From Candidatus Uhrbacteria bacterium (GTDB taxonomy: Bacteria > Patescibacteriota > Patescibacteriia > UBA9934 > GWF2-40-263), in assembly GCA_003511125.1 (NCBI GenBank), contig DOJV01000035.1, forward strand, positions 1-23,013: a stretch of 23,013 bases of DNA, read 5' to 3'. Position 1 is the stretch's first letter; the number at the start of each line of letters is the position of its first letter. The notes beneath the pieces are model-generated. The model was not told the origin of the DNA, ran no database searches, and worked only from the letters and a program-made list of their open reading frames with translations. This document shows, in pieces, positions 18,939 to 23,013 of the stretch. Made by a program: the position numbers and the translations under genes.

Positions 18939-21900
18939 TTAATGACGGGCAATGCCCATGGCCCAGTTCTCATCATTCATAGAAATCAGATCGCTGCCAA
19001 ATATATAACTTGACCAGAAGGCTTCGGAAATGTCATTGACACCACTCGCCCAGCTGTTGCCATAGAGACTAATAGCTAATTCTTCTGAGGTTATCCAACG
19101 CAGGGCACCGGTGGAGTCGACAAAATAGACTTTAGGGACAGATGGAAATTTAACCAGAGATGAACCTGGTCGATAAGTAACCATTGGGCCCACAAGGATG
19201 GCGGCCATGGTGGTTTCGTCGACTTCGCGAATACCAAAGAAGTTAGTGAACCAAGTTTTGTAGACAGCCTCATTCGGGAAGGGGTGACGGCGAAGGTCGG
19301 CACCGATGTAGTAGACGGCGGAGTCGAATTGGGTTTCTGGATTGCCGTCGTCGAAAAGTTTGATTAGTGAACCAACAACCACGGTCTCTGGGAAGTCGGC
19401 GAAAATATCGGCCACACCTCGTCTGTCGGCATCTTGGACCCAACGGTCACCAAGGACGGTTTCGAGAGCAATACCAATGATGTTGATTTGTTCTTGAGTT
19501 TCTTCTTCGGTTAGTGTTTCTTCTTCAGTGGTGGTTTCAGTTGGTTCTTCGACAAAGACGCCGTCGATGATCGAGAAGGTGGCGGTGTCGGTGGCAAGAA
19601 CAGTGGCTAGGTCAGTGCCTTCGATCTTTATGATAACTGTGGCTCCGACTTCGCTTGGAATGGTCCAGGTGTAGGAGCCGGTGTTGACCAGGTTTCTTTC
19701 GATGAGGTTGAAAGTTTGACTAGAGTCGGTCGAGTAGTAGAGGTTGACGAAGGAGAAGAAGCCAGAGGAAGACCATTTGATGGTCTTGATTGTGCCTTCG
19801 GAAATCTCTTCCCCGTCGGTTGGCGAGGTAAAGTTGACGGTATCGGATACAACGGCCCCGGTCGGGTTGCCAACAGTGGTGGCAATTGGCGAATAGGTTT
19901 TGGCAAAATCATCTCTAACAATGGTGACGGTGTGGACCGTGGTCACGCCGGGACCGGCGTTCGTTGGTGTGCCCATGGTGACAATAACAGTTTCGTCTGG
20001 TTCGACAATAACGTCTTCGATAATGGTGATAGTGATATCGGTTGCGGTTTGGCCGGCAGTAATGGTGACCGGGCTGGTGGTGATCGAGTAGTCAGAGCCG
20101 CCACCGGTGGCTGAGCCAGTCATGGTGTATGGAATAGTGACAGTGAGGCCGGAGACGGCATCTAGTTCGGCGGTTAGAGTTATGACAGTGTCATCTTCAG
20201 TGACTGATTGAGAACTTTCGGTCCAATAGACCGAAGGAGCGGCATCATTGTCGGTGATAGTGGCGGTGTGGATATTTGTTGCTCCGACTGTGGCGTTAGT
20301 TGGTACACCAATCGTGGTGACGACGGTTTCACTGATTTCATCAAGAACATCCTCAACAACAGTGATAGTGACCGTGGTGGTGGTAGAGCCGGCGGTGATG
20401 GTGATTGGGCTGGCAGTGATTGAATAATCGGTTCCGCTTCCTGTGGCTGTACCTGTAACGGTGTATGGAATGGTAACAGTGAGGCCGGAGACGGCGTTGA
20501 TTTCAGCGGTGATGGTTAGGGTGCCGACTGATTCGGCTCCGCTCTGGCTTGCCGCTGTCCATTGGACTGTTGGGGCGTCGTCGTTGTCGGTGATCGTGAG
20601 AGTGTGAACGGTGTCGGTACCGAGCGTTCCGTTTGTTGGAGCGTCCAATGTCAAAATAGCTGTCTCGGAGTTTTCGTCGAGAGTGTCATCGGTAATTGTG
20701 AAAGTGACTGTGGCTGTAGTGTCTCCGGGAGCGATCAAGGCTGGGCTGGCGGTGACTGAATAATCTGTTCCTGTGGCTGTGCCGGTTAGAGTGTATGGCG
20801 CGGTGACGGTGAGGCCTGAAGGAGTATTAAGAGTGATTGTAACTGTGGCTGTGCCGGCTGATTCGACTTTGGATTGTGAGGTGGAGGTGACGGTGACTGT
20901 TGGGGCGTCGTCGTTGTCGGTGATCGTCATTGTTCCTGTACTGTCAGAAATCGTCGCGTTGGTTGGATTGGAAAGTGTGTTGGTAATTGTTTCATCGTTT
21001 TCGTCTAAAGTATCGTTTGTAATTGTAATGCTATATGTTTTTGTTCCGGTTTCATCAGCTGCCCAGGTTAATGTTCCAGTTGCGTCTGTAAAGTCTGTTC
21101 CTTCAACGGCTGTTCCGGTAGAGGTTGTGTAGTCTACTGTAACTCCAAGATATGATCCTCCGGTCAAAGTAACTGTCATAGTTCCTGTTCCAGCTCCTTC
21201 AGATACTGTTGGATCGTTAATGGATATAGTTGGAGCAGAATCGTTGTCGGTTATTGTGGCGGTATGAACATCTGTTGCTCCTTTAATACCGTTTGTAAGA
21301 ACGCCCATGGTGACAATAACTGTTTCATCGAGTTCGTCTACAACATCGTTTACAACTGTTATGGTTATACTTCCTGAAGCATTACCTGCTGTAATAACCA
21401 GAGGACTTGCGGTTATTGAGTAATCTGAAGGACTACTGGCTGTACCGGTCATTGTATATGGAATAGTGACGTCTGAGGCGTAGGCAAAAGAAAGAGTTGC
21501 TGTGACTGTTAAGGTTCCGACATTTTCTGCTCCAGATTGTGAAGCAGAGCTCCAATTTACTTCGGGATTAGTTTCAATGTTAATGCTCTTGTTGGCTCCG
21601 AGAGAACCTGCAGCGCCAGGTGAGGCTAGGGTTAAGGTGGCAGAGTTCCCTGCTAAATCTTTAATAGTTCCGGAGTTTAAGGTCAAAGAATCGGTTCCGA
21701 CATAGTCAAGATCGGTTTTGTTGTCGCCGTTAACGATTGTGTATGTGAAAGTTAGGGTGTCAGTGAGAACAGAAGCATAGTTGGCCTGACGGTCAACACT
21801 ATTCATATCCAAAAGAAGTTGAGGAGTGCCAGTGACTGCCGTGTTGCTATCGAATTGCACAGTGGCTGATATAACAGTATCTGCTCCGTATGTTCCATCA

Positions 21901-23013
21901 ACATTGGTTGCGGTGACATTTAGAACTGTTGGTGCGACCGTGTCGTATGTTGTTGTATCTGAAACAGTGGATGATTCAGAGGAAGCATCTTTAATCTTAG
22001 CTGATATTGTTTTGAGCTCGTTAGTTACAGAACAGCCTGTGGCGCCGGAAGTTATATCAAAAGCCGGACCATCGTCATCGTTGGCTACTTCATCATCTGG
22101 ATAAGCGATCCAGTCAGACCAGTTTGAACCAGCGTTGCACGAGAAGGCGACATGGCTCGGAACAGCACCGGACTGGACGATAGTGATGACCGGAGTTGAA
22201 TCGTTGGTGTAGCCGGAATTGTCAGTGATGGTGATGGAAGTTAAAGAAACGTTTTGTAATGTATAAAGAGAACCAACCAATCCTTCATTCGCGGTATCAG
22301 GTCCTAAACCACCCGCAGCGATAGTTGCAACTACAAGATTCGAAACCAATGAATCTGGATCTGCGCCGTATTCAATTGCTATTCGACCTCCGCCTCCACC
22401 TCCACCGTTATGCGCAGCCCCGTCTCCACCATCTCCGCCGATAACAGAGAAAGTACCTACAGCTCCGCCGTCTTCAATAATTGAACCGGCTGTTATATAA
22501 ATTGATCCCCCTGAACCTCCACCAGTCACGCGCGAGGTGGAAGAGATTGTTCCAGCTCCTCCTTTTGCAGACACAACTCCGTTATGTGTAAAAAAACCGG
22601 TCATGTTTAATCTAATATAACCTCCGCCTGTTCCACCTGCAGGAGGAACAGTTCCAAGATTCTCCGAGCCACCAGACGAACCAAAGAAAATCGGAGTGTT
22701 TGCCGAACCATACGAACGGCCACCAGTATTTAAAGACACAGTTGTACCTAAACCACCAGTCCCTCCATAACCAGCACCCTGAGCGCCACCATCACTAGAA
22801 CTCCCGTCTCCAGCTCCTAATACACTTCCAGGATCGGTTAGTACAACACAAACATTAGAAGAATTGGGCCCAAACCCATCTTCAACACCACTAAAACTCC
22901 TACAACCTTTTGAGTCCGCACTAATGGTCGACGATGCATCAACTTCAAGATATGCAAGATTTATCCACTGAGCATTAGCCGAAACCGTTGAGCTATTCAT
23001 GTCGATACCTATA
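18939..23013 (-). CDS. Giant secreted/surface protein with five Calx-beta repeats (5' end beyond window)
   Basis: At least 1,357 codons. The frame is open through the window edge; the Met at 22998-23000 is probably internal, since the preceding codons (I-G-I-D) continue the same beta pattern, so the signal peptide should lie outside. Domains, numbered from that Met: Gly-rich beta-helix-like region about 17-240, an Ig-like stretch with an 'APTVLNVTATNVDGTY' segment about 350-470, and five Calx-beta repeats of about 110 residues (about 477-1032), four ending TxTITDND and the last IVRDD. Calx-beta domains bind Ca2+ through such acidic ends. Then come an Ig-like region with SPTDGE...IKWSSSG (about 1075-1147), an acidic Thr/Glu linker (about 1148-1171), and a C-terminal region of two related units, VYYIGADLRRHPFPNE and VYFVDSTGALRWITSEE, perhaps a wall anchor. 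No LPXTG or membrane tail. Likely adhesin. Confidence 0.85.
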   Translation of the reverse strand, partial: IGIDMNSSTVSANAQWINLAYLEVDASSTISADSKGCRSFSGVEDGFGPNSSNVCVVLTDPGSVLGAGDGSSSDGGAQGAGYGGTGGLGTTVSLNTGGRSYGSANTPIFFGSSGGSENLGTVPPAGGTGGGYIRLNMTGFFTHNGVVSAKGGAGTISSTSRVTGGGSGGSIYITAGSIIEDGGAVGTFSVIGGDGGDGAAHNGGGGGGGRIAIEYGADPDSLVSNLVVATIAAGGLGPDTANEGLVGSLYTLQNVSLTSITITDNSGYTNDSTPVITIVQSGAVPSHVAFSCNAGSNWSDWIAYPDDEVANDDDGPAFDITSGATGCSVTNELKTISAKIKDASSESSTVSDTTTYDTVAPTVLNVTATNVDGTYGADTVISATVQFDSNTAVTGTPQLLLDMNSVDRQANYASVLTDTLTFTYTIVNGDNKTDLDYVGTDSLTLNSGTIKDLAGNSATLTLASPGAAGSLGANKSINIETNPEVNWSSASQSGAENVGTLTVTATLSFAYASDVTIPYTMTGTASSPSDYSITASPLVITAGNASGSITITVVNDVVDELDETVIVTMGVLTNGIKGATDVHTATITDNDSAPTISINDPTVSEGAGTGTMTVTLTGGSYLGVTVDYTTSTGTAVEGTDFTDATGTLTWAADETGTKTYSITITNDTLDENDETITNTLSNPTNATISDSTGTMTITDNDDAPTVTVTSTSQSKVESAGTATVTITLNTPSGLTVTAPYTLTGTATGTDYSVTASPALIAPGDTTATVTFTITDDTLDENSETAILTLDAPTNGTLGTDTVHTLTITDNDDAPTVQWTAASQSGAESVGTLTITAEINAVSGLTVTIPYTVTGTATGSGTDYSITASPITITAGSTTTTVTITVVEDVLDEISETVVTTIGVPTNATVGATNIHTATITDNDAAPSVYWTESSQSVTEDDTVITLTAELDAVSGLTVTIPYTMTGSATGGGSDYSITTSPVTITAGQTATDITITIIEDVIVEPDETVIVTMGTPTNAGPGVTTVHTVTIVRDDFAKTYSPIATTVGNPTGAVVSDTVNFTSPTDGEEISEGTIKTIKWSSSGFFSFVNLYYSTDSSQTFNLIERNLVNTGSYTWTIPSEVGATVIIKIEGTDLATVLATDTATFSIIDGVFVEEPTETTTEEETLTEEETQEQINIIGIALETVLGDRWVQDADRRGVADIFADFPETVVVGSLIKLFDDGNPETQFDSAVYYIGADLRRHPFPNEAVYKTWFTNFFGIREVDETTMAAILVGPMVTYRPGSSLVKFPSVPKVYFVDSTGALRWITSEELAISLYGNSWASGVNDISEAFWSSYIFGSDLISMNDENWAMGIARH

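Overview
The window looks like bacterial chromosome, most likely from the Candidate Phyla Radiation (Patescibacteria, Parcubacteria-like). This is an inference. It rests on a membrane-anchored ClpA/C-type AAA+ protein with a degenerate first ATPase domain, a very large Calx-beta surface protein, many small membrane proteins, a stand-alone CobO, and a remnant of a Zn-finger transposase of a type I associate with these genomes. TGA is used as a stop (at 1899-1901 and at the end of the gene at 14983), so the code is standard and not the Gracilibacteria-type recoded one.

Layout. (1) 31-8776, minus strand: a colinear block rarA -> DUF4178-like protein -> ftsI -> small membrane protein -> membrane-anchored Clp-like ATPase -> WecA/TagO-type transferase. 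Several junctions overlap (ATGA, 14 bp). Downstream is a separate proline-rich, tail-anchored protein with its own promoter. The envelope genes in this block (ftsI, wecA-like, small membrane protein, Clp-like ATPase) are probably co-expressed. (2) 8980-11970, plus strand: three stand-alone genes (9113, 10251, 10785), each led by a TTGACA box. Two share a near-identical ~55-nt leader with a hairpin; the third has a leader of four successive hairpins. They are much richer in GC than their neighbours: 42/60 counted at 11041-11100, against 20/60 at 12241-12300. (3) 12072-14801: a DHH/MYG1-like gene that resembles the GC-rich gene before it, then a thymidylate-kinase-like gene, a FAM173-like methyltransferase and tRNA-Pro(CGG) on the minus strand. 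(4) 14903-15297: another stand-alone GC-rich gene, for a two-helix membrane protein, with promoter and terminator. (5) 15265-18057, minus strand: two adjacent HExxH proteins (one probably a lipoprotein) and cobO. (6) 18058-18938: no intact gene. It holds a 413-bp IS-derived element with 25-bp terminal inverted repeats, abutted exactly on both sides by identical 75-bp direct repeats. (7) 18939 to the window edge, minus strand: a giant secreted or surface protein with five Calx-beta repeats, truncated at its N-terminus by the window.

The best candidates for something undescribed are three. One is the class of GC-rich single-gene units (31, 9113, 10251, 10785, 14983) with strong promoters, structured or repeated leaders and a recurring GGGGTGTTTT terminator tail. 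One is the adjacent pair of same-architecture genes at 10785 and 12072, of which only the second keeps the DHH motif. One is the 75-bp duplication around the IS remnant. No database search was possible; family names come from motif recognition.
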